NCBI RefSeq assembly: GCF_008923365.1
Contig: NZ_WBMR01000019.1
Coordinates: 16,285 to 80,284, forward strand
Direction of reading: 5' to 3'
From: Actinomadura montaniterrae
GTDB lineage: Bacteria; Actinomycetota; Actinomycetes; Streptosporangiales; Streptosporangiaceae
Length of the DNA stretch: 64,000 nucleotides
The first letter of the stretch is position 1; each line of letters starts with the position of its first letter. The translations under genes were made by a program, and so were the position numbers. The notes beneath the pieces were generated by a model, which was given only the letters and a program-made list of their open reading frames with translations, had not been told where the DNA came from and searched no databases. Below are positions 24,446-32,689 of the stretch, in pieces.

Positions 24446-27393
24446 TGGCGATCACCGTCCCGCGGCAGTGGAAGCTGTCCGAGGGCGACGCCGACTGCGA
24501 GGTCATCACCAACCCCACCGCGGGGAACTGGCTGGTCGCCGTCGTCGCCGTCCGGGTCGTGAACCTCGCGACGACCGAGGAGATCCCCGAGATCACCGTC
24601 GGGGACTTCGCACGCGGCCCGTGGGAGCTGATCCACACCGACACCCAGTGGGCCGCCTCCACGCACGCGGGCGCGTTCATGCGCATGGAGGTGTGGGTCT
24701 GCCCGTCCGTGCGATACGAGGGCTGGCCGTGGCTCGCGGTCTACTCCGCGGCCCGGCAGATCCTCGCGTTCGACGCCGGCTCGCACGAGATCGTCGTCGC
24801 CGAGGTCGCCGGGATGACCGGCCGCCCGACCGTCGACTCGGTCACGCCCGTTACCGCGACCGCCGCGACGTCGCTGTCCATCCCGATCCCGGCGCCGTCC
24901 GGCGGGGCCGAGTGCTTCATGCTCGCCGGCGCCGCCATCGACGTGAACTCCGCGACCCTCACGGCGACCGGCAGTGGCTTCACCGCGCTCCAGCAGCTCG
25001 GCGTCGGCGCGCCGGACCTGAAGCTCGGCCCGCAGTGGAAAATCACCACCACCGCGCAGACGGCGACGTGGACGTCCTCGGCCGCCGCGGACTGGGTCGG
25101 CGTCGCGGTCGCGCTGCGCACCACCGGCACGGCCGTCGCCCAGCCCAACCCGAACTGGCCGGCGACGAGCCTCCAGATCGGGCTGGGTTACGACCTGTCC
25201 ACGCCGCTCGGGAAGGTCGCCTGGACCGACCAGACGGCCCGGTTCCTCGGCATGGACGCCGACCGAGGTGTCCAGGCGGAGCTGGGGACGACCGAGCAGG
25301 GGTCCGGCGTCGTCGTCATCGACAACCGGGACGGCGCGTACACCACCCGGCCGGTCGCGACCGCGTCGGCAACGGCGGCCGGGACGACCACCACGATCAA
25401 GGTTCCGAGCACCACGGCGCCGCTGAACGTCGGCGACTTCTTCCGCATCGAGCTGGCCAACACCGACGGCGACCTGAAGGAGCTGAACGTCTTCCAGGTC
25501 ACCGGCCTGTCCACCGCGGGCGGGACAACGACCGTCACGTTCAAGCGCGCGGACGGCACGCCCGGCGGCGCGAAGGTGGCCACCGCGACCGGGGACGTCT
25601 ACGCCGGCGTGAAGGTCGACCTGTACACGCCGTGGCGGCTCGTCATGACGTGGCAGGGCACCGCTTACGTGGTGGCGTCCGGGTGGCTGCGGGACCTCGC
25701 CGTCTCCTACCGGGACGCCGCGTGGGCGCAGACCGAGAGCACCTCGGGGGACGCGGTCGAGTCCCTCACCGCGATCAACCCGAGTGCGCTGCGCGGGGAG
25801 ATCCTCCGCCGGTTCCCGATGGCGTACTGGCCGCTGGATGACGCCAGCGGCTCCGGCTACGCCGCGAACGCGTCCGGCACCACCTCCGACGTGCTGATGG
25901 AGCGCACTTCGAAGTGGGGCGCGGGGCAGGCGCAAGCCGACTTCGGGCAGTCCACGCAGGACGTCGCGTCCATCGAACTCCAGCCGAACTTCAAGACCAG
26001 CGTGCGCGGCGACGACGGCACCGGCTGGGGGCAGACCGGCGGCGTCGCTGCCGACCTCGCCACCAAGGGCTACGCCCTCGTCGGCAGCAGCCGCTGGTTC
26101 CCCTCGCTCGCCAACGGGGTGACGATCACCGGCCTCGCCCTGGTCGTCGACCCCAACGCCGACGCCATCCTCAACGCCACCGCCGACCCGGCCGTGGTCA
26201 CGATCCGCAACGCCAACGCGGGCGGCGGCGCGCGCGGCGGCGTGTTCCGCCTCCAGGTGTCCCGAACGACGCTGAAGGCGTCCATCACCAAGTGGGACAA
26301 GACGACGCACGCGCAGACCACCACCGCCGACCTCGGCGTTCTGCAGATCGCCGGTGCGGACTGGCGGTCCTGGGCGCTCGTCCTGACCCAGACCACGTGG
26401 GCGGTGTACGTGGACGGCCTGCTGCAGGGGTCGGGGTCCTGCAACCTGCCCGCGACCTGGACCGGCATCAACATCGGCGGCGAGGCCGACAGCTTCGGCG
26501 CCGGCCGGACGTGGGGCGCCACCCATGCGCACATCGCGGTCTTCGCCCGCGCGCTGACCAGTAGCGAGATCAACAACCTCCATAACGCCGGGACGGAGGG
26601 CTTCGTCTCCGGCGAGGAGGTCGGCTCCCGCATCCAGAAGAAGCTGTCCACGACGGGCTGGTCCGGCACCCGGATAATCGGGAACGCCTACTCGCCGTTC
26701 GTCGGGCCGGAAGGCTCGGCCGGCGGGACGGTCACCGACCTGGCGAACGAGGCCGTCGGCTACGAGGACGCGCTGTTCTTCGCCGACGCCGCCGGGCAAC
26801 TGCAGTATCGGTCGCGGTCCATGGCGGATCAGCAGCGCACCCGTGTGGTGTTCGGCGACAACACCGCCGGTGGGGAGATCCCGTACCGGCCGGGATGGAA
26901 GCCCAGCTTCAATCCGAGCTTCGTCTACAACAAGATCACCGTCAGCCAGTTCGGCCCGTATGGATTGTCGTCGAACAACGTCATCGAGGACGTCCTGTCC
27001 AGCAGCAAGTACGGCACGCGCGGACCTCTCTCCCGGGAGACGCGCCTGGGGAACGGCGAACGGGCCTGGCATCTGGCGAACTGGCTGCTCGGCCGGTACG
27101 CCTGGCCGCAGCAGCGCGTCGAGACCATCACCATCTCCGCGCACGCCTACCCGGCCGCGTGGCCGACCGTCCTCGGCATCGAGGTGGGGGACCTGGTCAC
27201 CGTGATGCGCCGCCAGATCGGCGCGCCCGCCCTCGCCGTCCCCTGCCGGGTGCTGAAGGTCGCCCCGAGCATCGAGTACGGCGCGAGCGTGGACGCCTCG
27301 GTGACGCTCACGCTCGGGTCCGCGCCCCCGCAGGTGCCGATCTGCTCCGACTCCGTCTACGGGACCGTGGGAGGGAAGGTGCTCGCGCTGTGA
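24445..27393 (+). CDS. Large minor tail protein with LamG-like domain
   Basis: The 982-residue protein follows the tape measure. The first 230 residues are strand-rich (tail adapter type). Residues about 235-450 contain a distal-tail-like region with GLGYDLSTPLGKVAWTDQTA and GVVVIDNRDGAYTTRP. Residues about 455-720 form a concanavalin/LamG-like domain: FPMAYWPLDDASGSGYAANA at the start, DWRSWALVLTQTTWAVYVDG and the typical end HIAVFARALTSSEINNLHNA. The C-terminal 240 residues recover a tail fold (WLLGRYAWPQQRVETITISA; IEVGDLVTVMRRQIG). The inserted lectin-like domain probably binds cell-surface sugars. Confidence 0.85.
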   Translation: MAITVPRQWKLSEGDADCEVITNPTAGNWLVAVVAVRVVNLATTEEIPEITVGDFARGPWELIHTDTQWAASTHAGAFMRMEVWVCPSVRYEGWPWLAVYSAARQILAFDAGSHEIVVAEVAGMTGRPTVDSVTPVTATAATSLSIPIPAPSGGAECFMLAGAAIDVNSATLTATGSGFTALQQLGVGAPDLKLGPQWKITTTAQTATWTSSAAADWVGVAVALRTTGTAVAQPNPNWPATSLQIGLGYDLSTPLGKVAWTDQTARFLGMDADRGVQAELGTTEQGSGVVVIDNRDGAYTTRPVATASATAAGTTTTIKVPSTTAPLNVGDFFRIELANTDGDLKELNVFQVTGLSTAGGTTTVTFKRADGTPGGAKVATATGDVYAGVKVDLYTPWRLVMTWQGTAYVVASGWLRDLAVSYRDAAWAQTESTSGDAVESLTAINPSALRGEILRRFPMAYWPLDDASGSGYAANASGTTSDVLMERTSKWGAGQAQADFGQSTQDVASIELQPNFKTSVRGDDGTGWGQTGGVAADLATKGYALVGSSRWFPSLANGVTITGLALVVDPNADAILNATADPAVVTIRNANAGGGARGGVFRLQVSRTTLKASITKWDKTTHAQTTTADLGVLQIAGADWRSWALVLTQTTWAVYVDGLLQGSGSCNLPATWTGINIGGEADSFGAGRTWGATHAHIAVFARALTSSEINNLHNAGTEGFVSGEEVGSRIQKKLSTTGWSGTRIIGNAYSPFVGPEGSAGGTVTDLANEAVGYEDALFFADAAGQLQYRSRSMADQQRTRVVFGDNTAGGEIPYRPGWKPSFNPSFVYNKITVSQFGPYGLSSNNVIEDVLSSSKYGTRGPLSRETRLGNGERAWHLANWLLGRYAWPQQRVETITISAHAYPAAWPTVLGIEVGDLVTVMRRQIGAPALAVPCRVLKVAPSIEYGASVDASVTLTLGSAPPQVPICSDSVYGTVGGKVLAL

Positions 27394-28604
27394 CCCGCAC
27401 CGACACGACCATGTACCTGCCGGACGGGCAACCGGTCTTCCAGCCTGTGCAGCCGCGAACGTGGGTTGACGCGGCGGCCACCGTGCCCGGCGACCCGGTC
27501 AAGGCGTGGTACCTGATGCACGACGTTGCTGGCGCCGTCGCGTGGCAGCGCAAGCCCGCGATGTTCCAGGGCGTCACGTCCGTCGCGCAGGGCATCAACT
27601 CCAGCACCTGGTCCCCGATCGGCGGCTATGACGAGCTGGTCGACACGCACGGCGGCCACAACGACGGGACGAACACTTCCCGCTACTACGCCCCGCAGTC
27701 CTCGGCGGTGTCCGCGGGCAGCGGCGGGGACTGGTATTTGGCGAGCGGGTACATCCCGTTCGACTCCTCCAGCGCGACGAACGTGTTCATCGCGGGCCTG
27801 CGCGTCAACGGCGGCACCGTCTTCGAGGGGCAGAAGCAACCCAGCGCGGCCGGGCACGCCGTCGACTGCATGGTGATGGACCTCGTCCAGCTCAACGGCC
27901 GGAACGACAACTACGTGGAGCTGTGCGCCTGGCAGAACACTGGCGTGCTGGTGAACACGCTGGTGTCCGGGAAGTCGCCCAGCTTCACCGTCCGGTGGGT
28001 CGGCGCGGACCCGGCCTGGGCCGGCATCGCCACGCCAGCGCTCCCGGCGCTCCCGCACACCTGGACCGACACCGACATCGTCACCGGGTCGGCGACCGGC
28101 GCCGGGAAAGTCCCGCTGAACACCGAGATCCGGGACCTGGTGAACTTCCTGCACAACCCGCCCCTGGCGCGCCTCACCTCGCAAGGCACCACCCAGACCA
28201 TCCCGCCCGGCGCGTCGACCTGGACGTCCATCAACTTCACCGCCGCGGGCGAGACCCTCGACAACTACGGCGGCTGGGCGGCCGCCACGCCGTCCCGGTA
28301 CGTGTGCAAGCGCGCCGGGCTGTACCTGCTGTACGGGCTCGCGGCCGTCGCCGAACCCGCCAGCCCCGCCGGATACCGGGCCGCGCGGCTGCTGATCAAC
28401 GGCACCACCGCATACGCCGGCGGGAGCTGTTTCCCCGCGACGGGCACCACCGCCGGGACCGCGCTCCCCGCCGTCGCGCAGGTCCGCCTCGCCGTGAACG
28501 ACTACGTAGAGGTCCAGATGCTCCAGACGCAGGGCGCCGCGCTGAGCGTGAAGGACGGCGTCGGGGACGCGTCCCGGCTCGTCGCGGTCTGGAAGTCGCG
28601 ATGA
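27390..28604 (+). CDS. Minor tail protein with C1q/TNF-like C-terminal domain
   Basis: GTG 27390 overlaps the previous stop. The 404-residue protein has a short N-terminal segment starting MYLPDGQPVFQPVQPRTWVD. A long Ser/Gly-rich beta region follows, then at about residues 245-404 a jelly-roll-like domain with TWTSINFTAAGETLDNYGGW, RYVCKRAGLYLLYGLAAVAE and VAQVRLAVNDYVEVQMLQTQ. These strands match C1q-like receptor-binding tips. The motif D-N-Y-G-G-W then T-P-x-R-Y-V-C is repeated in the next protein, so the two genes share a duplicated domain. Confidence 0.78.
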   Translation: MTRTDTTMYLPDGQPVFQPVQPRTWVDAAATVPGDPVKAWYLMHDVAGAVAWQRKPAMFQGVTSVAQGINSSTWSPIGGYDELVDTHGGHNDGTNTSRYYAPQSSAVSAGSGGDWYLASGYIPFDSSSATNVFIAGLRVNGGTVFEGQKQPSAAGHAVDCMVMDLVQLNGRNDNYVELCAWQNTGVLVNTLVSGKSPSFTVRWVGADPAWAGIATPALPALPHTWTDTDIVTGSATGAGKVPLNTEIRDLVNFLHNPPLARLTSQGTTQTIPPGASTWTSINFTAAGETLDNYGGWAAATPSRYVCKRAGLYLLYGLAAVAEPASPAGYRAARLLINGTTAYAGGSCFPATGTTAGTALPAVAQVRLAVNDYVEVQMLQTQGAALSVKDGVGDASRLVAVWKSR

Positions 28605-29152
28605 CCCTGCCCCCGGTGCCGTGGATCCCCGAGTTCAACGCGGGCGGCCCCGCCGTCGATCAGCTCAACACCATGGCCATGGCCCTTCAGTTCGTGCTCG
28701 ACCGGCCGCGGTTCCGGGCGCGCCGCGCCGTCACGGCCTGGACGCTGACCGAGGGCGTCAACAACATCCCGTCCTGGGACACGGTCGACGAGGACAACTA
28801 CGGCGGATGGAGCGCCGGCACTCCGGGCCGGTACGTGTGCCAGGCCGCGGGCTGGTATCAGGTCACCGCCGCCGTCTCCCTGTCTGGGACGGGCGCCGGC
28901 GGGCTCGTCCTCATTCCGGGGATCTTCGTCAACGGCGCCAGCCCGACGGGCGTGGGGACGGTCTGGGAGGGCCCGGAGATGCCGGTGCCGATCGGCGGCC
29001 CGAAGACGGTTCCGGCGGCGTGGAGCGTGTGGCTCGACGTCGGTGACTACGTGCAGCTCAACGTCTGGTACTCGTCCGAGTCGAGCATCACCGCGACCGA
29101 CATCACGCCGGGGTTCGAGACGCGTATCGAGCTGGTCTGGGACGGGGCCTGA
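28601..29152 (+). CDS. Tail tip protein with C1q-like domain
   Basis: ATG 28601 overlaps the previous stop (ATGA). The 183-residue protein starts with PVPWIPEFNAGGPAVDQLNT and a short helix (MAMALQFVLDRP). It then has the same C1q-like domain type as its neighbour: NYGGWSAGTPGRYVCQAAGW, YQVTAAVSLSG, VWLDVGDYVQLNVWYSSESS. It probably forms a trimeric receptor-binding tip. The two tandem genes suggest host-range diversification by duplication. Confidence 0.76.
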   Translation: MTLPPVPWIPEFNAGGPAVDQLNTMAMALQFVLDRPRFRARRAVTAWTLTEGVNNIPSWDTVDEDNYGGWSAGTPGRYVCQAAGWYQVTAAVSLSGTGAGGLVLIPGIFVNGASPTGVGTVWEGPEMPVPIGGPKTVPAAWSVWLDVGDYVQLNVWYSSESSITATDITPGFETRIELVWDGA

Positions 29153-29173
29153 GATGAAACGAGAGGTGATCGG

Positions 29174-29461
29174 GTGTGGCGTGGCAGCGGCTGGCGACGG
29201 CGAGACTGGCTGAAGGTCGTCAGGGACCTCGCATGCCTGGGTATCGGCATGTGGGGTGTGATCCACGAGGAGCTGAGCGGGAAGGCCGACCTCGGCCGCC
29301 TGGGCTTCTTCGCGGTCCTGATGATTGCGCCGGGGGCGCTGGCGGGGCTGGCCCTCTTGCAGCAGTCCGGTACCGGTGGCTCGTCCTCTCCGCCACCGGA
29401 ACCGCCGTCGCCATCGCTACCGCCGTCGGCGTCGCACACGGGGGGTGGGGCGTATGAGTAG
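29174..29461 (+). CDS. Small membrane protein, possible holin component
   Basis: GTG 29174 has GAGAGG eight bases upstream; the competing frame from 29,176 makes no sensible protein. The 95-residue product has two hydrophobic segments, LKVVRDLACLGIGMWGVIHE and LGFFAVLMIAPGALAGLALL, separated by a short charged loop, and a Ser/Pro tail. A basic N terminus and two membrane helices in the lysis region are holin-like. The next gene overlaps its end by 8 bases. Confidence 0.68.
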   Translation: MWRGSGWRRRDWLKVVRDLACLGIGMWGVIHEELSGKADLGRLGFFAVLMIAPGALAGLALLQQSGTGGSSSPPPEPPSPSLPPSASHTGGGAYE

Positions 29462-29723
29462 CCTCACCCGGCGCCGCTACTACGTGACCATGGTCGTCAT
29501 GACGGGCCTCGCCGTCGTCGCAGCCGTGATCATCAACATCTTCTACACCCAGCACGTCCAGGCCGAGTCCAGCCACCACCAGGCCGAACTGCGCCACCAA
29601 CAGGACCAGCGGTGGTGCCCCCTGCTCGTCGCCCTGGACCAGCCGGACGTCCCGGCGACCACCGCGCGCGGCCGGATCATCCAGCAGCGCGTCCATGACC
29701 TTCGCATCGAAACGGGGTGCTGA
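29454..29723 (+). CDS. Single-span membrane protein of the lysis region
   Basis: ATG 29454 starts an 89-residue product: basic N terminus, one membrane helix VTMVVMTGLAVVAAVIINIF, then an outward hydrophilic part rich in His and Gln (HVQAESSHHQAELRHQQDQR) with a final QQRVHDLRIE helix. It overlaps the upstream gene by 8 bases and abuts the endolysin gene. Proteins with this layout are common beside actinophage endolysins; their role (holin partner or other) is not established. Confidence 0.7.
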   Translation: MSSLTRRRYYVTMVVMTGLAVVAAVIINIFYTQHVQAESSHHQAELRHQQDQRWCPLLVALDQPDVPATTARGRIIQQRVHDLRIETGC

Positions 29724-30571
29724 TGGACAGCAACATCGTCCTGCCCGACGTCCTGGCCGGCCCGACCGAACCGGACGAGGAGCAGGTGCTCCGCGCGCTG
29801 TACGGCCCGCCCTCGCCGGACGGCGCCTACCGGGCGTCCGCGCGCGCGGCGGCCGTCGGCACCAGCGGCGCGATGCTGGAGCAGGCCCGCCGGTCGCTCG
29901 GCATCGCCGGACGGCCCAACGTCATCACCCGCGAGTACGCCAACCGGCACGGCGCCGACTACCTGCGCACCTCCTGGTGCGACATGTCCATCACCTACTG
30001 GGCGCGCCACGGCGGATGCACGGCGGCCGTCCTGCCGGGCGGGGACCGGGCGTACACCGTCTGGCACGCGCAGGACTTCCAGAAGATCGGCCGCTGGCAC
30101 GCCGGGACCACGGCGAACGTCAACGACTGCAAGCCGGGCGACATCGTCTTCTTCGACTGGAACGGCACCGACTCGGTCGGCGCGATCGACCACGTCGGCG
30201 TGGTGGAGAAGGTGCTCGGCGGCGGCCGGGTCCAGACGATCGAGGGCAATACCTCGGACTCGTGCGCGCGGCGCGTCCGTTCGGCGGGTGTGATCGCGGG
30301 CTACGGACGGCCGGCCTATGCGGGCGCGGCCTCGGACTGGCAGGAGGTCATGGTGCAGAAGCTCCCCGAGCTGAAGAAGGGTTCAACCGGCGAGCACGTG
30401 CAGAGCGTGCAGGGGCTCCTCCTCGCGCGCTCGCACCCGAAGATCAAGGTGGACGGCAAGTTCGGCGACTCCACCGACAAGGCGGTCCGCGCGGTCCAGA
30501 AGTGGGGCGGCGTGGACGTGGACGGCGTCGTCGGGCCGGTCACCTGGAGCGTGCTCCTGCGCGTGCACTGA
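29723..30571 (+). CDS. Endolysin: CHAP amidase/peptidase with peptidoglycan-binding domain
   Basis: The 282-residue protein starts at ATG 29723; GTG 29717 is in frame but lies inside the previous gene. The CHAP domain covers about residues 50-195, with catalytic Cys86 (TSWCDMSITYW), PGDIVFFDWNG, His157 in GAIDHVGVVEKV, and IEGNTSD supplying the acidic/polar residue. A PG_binding_1 domain follows at about 213-282 (KKGSTGEHVQSVQGLLLARS; VDGKFGDSTDKAVRAVQKW; VDGVVGPVTWSVLLRVH). There is no signal peptide, so release depends on a holin. Confidence 0.92.
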   Translation: MDSNIVLPDVLAGPTEPDEEQVLRALYGPPSPDGAYRASARAAAVGTSGAMLEQARRSLGIAGRPNVITREYANRHGADYLRTSWCDMSITYWARHGGCTAAVLPGGDRAYTVWHAQDFQKIGRWHAGTTANVNDCKPGDIVFFDWNGTDSVGAIDHVGVVEKVLGGGRVQTIEGNTSDSCARRVRSAGVIAGYGRPAYAGAASDWQEVMVQKLPELKKGSTGEHVQSVQGLLLARSHPKIKVDGKFGDSTDKAVRAVQKWGGVDVDGVVGPVTWSVLLRVH

Positions 30572-30572
30572 A

Positions 30573-30803
30573 GTGCCTGCACGCTGCGAGCGGGGGCACC
30601 GCAAGACCTGGAACTCCGGCAAGGGCTGGTACTGCTGGCGTTGCGAAGAAGACGCCCGGCGGGCGGCCTGTGACCACGTCTTCGACGAGCCGCGCTTCGC
30701 CGGAATCCTCGGCTACCGCATCTACTGCGCGTGCGGGGAGATGTGCGTCGGCTCGCTCGGTGAGGACGGGCGCCCGCCGCAAGCCGCTCCCGCCTCAACC
30801 TGA
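30573..30803 (+). CDS. Small zinc-finger-like protein, 76 aa
   Basis: GTG 30573 begins one base after the endolysin stop. The product has two cysteine groups: CERGH with WYCWRCEEDA, and YCACGEMC near the end, plus an intervening RRAACDHVFDEPRFAGILG segment. The spacing suggests one or two zinc sites. No membrane helix or signal is present. Small zinc-knuckle proteins are common in phage genomes, but this one has no recognised function. Confidence 0.7.
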   Translation: MPARCERGHRKTWNSGKGWYCWRCEEDARRAACDHVFDEPRFAGILGYRIYCACGEMCVGSLGEDGRPPQAAPAST

Positions 30804-30816
30804 CCCCCCTCTCGAC

Positions 30817-30837
30817 GCCCCGGCCAGCGGTCGGGGC
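30817..30837. terminator. Hairpin terminator after the endolysin pair
   Basis: Arms GCCCCGGCC (30,817-30,825) and GGTCGGGGC (30,829-30,837) form a 9-bp stem with one G-U pair and a 3-base loop, followed by TTTCCC. It precedes the papain-like protease gene. Confidence 0.65.
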
Positions 30838-30858
30838 TTTCCCATGCCTGGAGGCACG

Positions 30859-31695
30859 TTGTACCGACGCATCCCCGAACTGCCCGAGCCGGGGCGCCGG
30901 CTCGGCCGGCACGTCAACCACGACCCGCGCTCGCTGGCGTACCAGGTCGTCGCGGGCCCGCGCGGCGCCCTGGTGTCCGTGCGCCACGAGCGCTTCATCC
31001 CCGTGCTCAACCAGGGGTCCCTCGGAAGCTGCACGGGCAACGCCGCCGAGGGCGCCGTCGGCTCCGGGGACCTCTACCCGGCGCTCCCGGCGGACCTGCC
31101 CGCGCGCCCGACCGGCGACGCCGAGAAGGACGAAGACCAGGCCGTCGCGCTCTACAGCGCCGCGACCAGCCTGGACGGCTACGCCGGGGAGTACCCGCCG
31201 GAGGACACCGGCTCGGACGGGCTCAGCGTCGCCAAGGCGGCGCTGGCGGCCGGGCTGATCTGCGGCTACACGCACGCGACCAGCCTGGACGCCGCGCTGA
31301 CGGCGCTCGCCCAGCGGCCCGTCATCGCCGGGATCAACTGGTACTCGTCCTTCGACGAGCCGGACCGCACCGGCCGGATCTCCATCAAGCGCGGCGCGTA
31401 CGTGCGCGGCGGGCACGAGATCTGCCTCGACGAACTGGACGTGGAGCGGCGCCTGATCGGCTTCACGAATTCGTGGGGCGAGTCCTGGGGGCAGAACGGG
31501 CGCGCCTTCATCTCGTGGGACGACTTCGAGCGGCTGCTGTCGGAGGACGGCGACGTCACGGTGCTCGTGCCGCTGTCCGAGCCCGCCCCGCAGCCCACGC
31601 CGACCCCCGACCAGCCGACCGGCTGCGCCGGGCAGATCATCGCGATCGCCGAGAAGGCCATCGCGGACATCAAGGCCGTGCTCGGCCTGAAGTGA
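30859..31695 (+). CDS. Papain-like (C1 family) cysteine protease
   Basis: The 278-residue protein is read from TTG 30859, which has TGGAGG four bases upstream. ATG 30844 is in frame but has no ribosome site and starts almost inside the terminator. Family C1 signatures are clear: the N-terminal pro-like segment, VLNQGSLGSCTGNAA with oxyanion Gln52 and catalytic Cys58, GGHEICLDE with His186, and FTNSWGESWGQNGRAFISWD with Asn204. The region between contains VALYSAATSLDGYAGEYPPE. A Pro/Thr linker and a small C-terminal helix follow. There is no signal peptide. In a lysis block it could cleave cell-envelope or phage proteins; this is inference. Confidence 0.88.
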   Translation: MYRRIPELPEPGRRLGRHVNHDPRSLAYQVVAGPRGALVSVRHERFIPVLNQGSLGSCTGNAAEGAVGSGDLYPALPADLPARPTGDAEKDEDQAVALYSAATSLDGYAGEYPPEDTGSDGLSVAKAALAAGLICGYTHATSLDAALTALAQRPVIAGINWYSSFDEPDRTGRISIKRGAYVRGGHEICLDELDVERRLIGFTNSWGESWGQNGRAFISWDDFERLLSEDGDVTVLVPLSEPAPQPTPTPDQPTGCAGQIIAIAEKAIADIKAVLGLK

Positions 31696-31703
31696 GGAGC
31701 CCC

Positions 31704-31943
31704 ATGCTGCCCAGCATCCTGCGCACCATCGTCCCGATGGTCGTCGCGCTGATCCTCGGCCAGGCCGCCCGGATCGGCCTCGGGCTCGACGAGGGCGCCG
31801 TCACGACGATCGTGACCGCCGTCATCGGGTTCGCCTACTACGGCGTGATCCGCCTGCTGGAGGAGTCCTTCCCGAGCATCGGGAAGTGGCTGCTCGCGCT
31901 CGGGTTCACCAGCAAGAAGCCGGTGTACGTCCCGCACCGGTAG
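31704..31943 (+). CDS. Holin-like small membrane protein
   Basis: ATG 31704 follows GTGAGGAG. The 79-residue product has two membrane helices, ILRTIVPMVVALILGQAARI and AVTTIVTAVIGFAYYGVIRL, with a short acidic loop, and a C-terminal basic tail ending in KKPVYVPHR. Small size, two helices and a position at the end of the lysis cassette fit a class II holin. It is the last + strand gene before the bidirectional terminator. Confidence 0.78.
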   Translation: MLPSILRTIVPMVVALILGQAARIGLGLDEGAVTTIVTAVIGFAYYGVIRLLEESFPSIGKWLLALGFTSKKPVYVPHR

Positions 31944-32046
31944 ACTGAAGCCCTCTCGCCAAAGAGGCACCCCGGCCCAGTGCCGGACGGCCAGCGCGCT
32001 GGCCTGACTCCCTTCGGGGACAAGGTGCTCCGCACCAGCGCGACAC

Positions 32047-32080
32047 GAACGCCCCGTCTCCTTCGGGAGGCGGGGCGTTC
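32047..32080. terminator. Bidirectional terminator between late genes and control region
   Basis: Two 15-base arms (32,047-32,061 and 32,066-32,080) pair fully with one G-U pair around a TTCG tetraloop. It lies between the + strand holin-like gene and the convergent minus-strand gene ending at 32,094. A separate perfect 16-base palindrome, GGCCAGCGCGCTGGCC, lies at 31,989-32,004. Confidence 0.82.
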
Positions 32081-32093
32081 TTCGCGTTCGGGG

Positions 32094-32459
32094 TCAGCGC
32101 TTGCCGAGCCAGCCGCGCACGGCCATCCGGTCCACGTTCGCGCGCCGGGCAAAGCCGGACTCTGACTCGGCGGTAGGGATGAGCATGGTGGCGGCCTGCC
32201 GGAGCCCGGCCAGCGCCTTCGCCTCGGCGATGCGCGCGGCGAGCCGCTCGCGCCCCAGCTCCTCGACGATCTCCTCGACCTCGCCCGTCATGAGCCGGTA
32301 GGCGGTGGTCAGCGCGGCGTCGCGCTCCTCCTGGTCGCCCTCGTCGGGGTAGCGCTCGGCTATCTCGTCGGCCTCGCGCATCAGGTCGTCGATCTGCTCG
32401 TCGGTCAGGCCGTGGTCGTCGCCGAGCCAAGCCTCGATCTCGTGGCGCTGGGTGCTCAT
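32094..32459 (-). CDS. Hypothetical acidic regulator-like protein, 121 aa
   Basis: The start at 32,459 has GGAGGA upstream. The product is strongly acidic and helical (EIEAWLGDDHGLTDEQIDDL; EADEIAERYPDEGDQEERDA), followed by a helix-rich part LIEEL-like EEIVEELGRERLAARIAEAK and a basic C terminus FARRANVDRMAVRGWLGKR. That last segment looks like the recognition half of a helix-turn-helix. It is controlled from a region holding two TGTAGAG palindromes at 32,487 and 32,511. No known family; it may be an immunity or antirepressor-type protein. Confidence 0.72.
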   Translation of the reverse strand: MSTQRHEIEAWLGDDHGLTDEQIDDLMREADEIAERYPDEGDQEERDAALTTAYRLMTGEVEEIVEELGRERLAARIAEAKALAGLRQAATMLIPTAESESGFARRANVDRMAVRGWLGKR

Positions 32460-32486
32460 CTCGTCCTCCGTGGTCCGCCGTGCTGA

Positions 32487-32526
32487 TGTAGAGGACTCTA
32501 CAGGAAGATGTGTAGAGCAGTCTACA
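32487..32526. promoter_or_regulatory. Two 16-bp operator-like palindromes (TGTAGAG half-sites)
   Basis: TGTAGAGGACTCTACA at 32,487-32,502 is a perfect inverted repeat, and TGTAGAGCAGTCTACA at 32,511-32,526 matches in 6 of 7 half-site pairs. Their centres are 24 bases apart, a little over two helical turns. They lie 28-67 bases upstream of the minus-strand gene starting at 32,459 and probably bind a dimeric repressor cooperatively. Confidence 0.7.
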
Positions 32527-32553
32527 GAGTGGCACGATGCGGCCAGAGAGAAG

Positions 32554-32603
32554 GACCGCGGGCCGGGTGCACTCGCGCCCATGGCACGTCCCGGCCCGCG
32601 GTC
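32554..32603. terminator. 14-bp perfect hairpin in the control region
   Basis: GACCGCGGGCCGGG (32,554-32,567) pairs perfectly with 32,590-32,603 across a 22-base loop. It lies between the TGTAGAG operators and the GntR promoter and could insulate the two divergent transcripts. Confidence 0.55.
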
Positions 32604-32645
32604 GTCTATGGGCGGCGCCAGGCCCGTCCGGCTGCGGAGATGTAC

Positions 32646-32687
32646 CTACCTCTCCCAACCTGTATAGCGTCAGGCTGGGAGAGGTAG
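32646..32687. promoter_or_regulatory. 17-bp inverted repeat over the GntR promoter (probable autoregulatory operator)
   Basis: CTACCTCTCCCAACCTG (32,646-32,662) and its mirror at 32,671-32,687 match at 16 of 17 positions around an 8-base spacer TATAGCGT. The spacer starts with a -10-like TATAGC, and the right arm contains the ribosome site (GAGAGG) three bases before ATG 32690. Binding here would block both transcription and translation start of the GntR gene. Confidence 0.68.
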
Positions 32688-32689
32688 CA

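Noticed and set aside
23869..27144. Long minus-strand open frame opposite the tape measure and minor tail genes
   Set aside because: Low-complexity Arg/Gly/Val sequence without domains; the + strand codes for continuous tail proteins.
31989..32004. Perfect 16-base palindrome GGCCAGCGCGCTGGCC as an operator
   Set aside because: It lies between a + strand gene end and a terminator, with no promoter close by; it may be a chance GC-rich palindrome or a second weak terminator.
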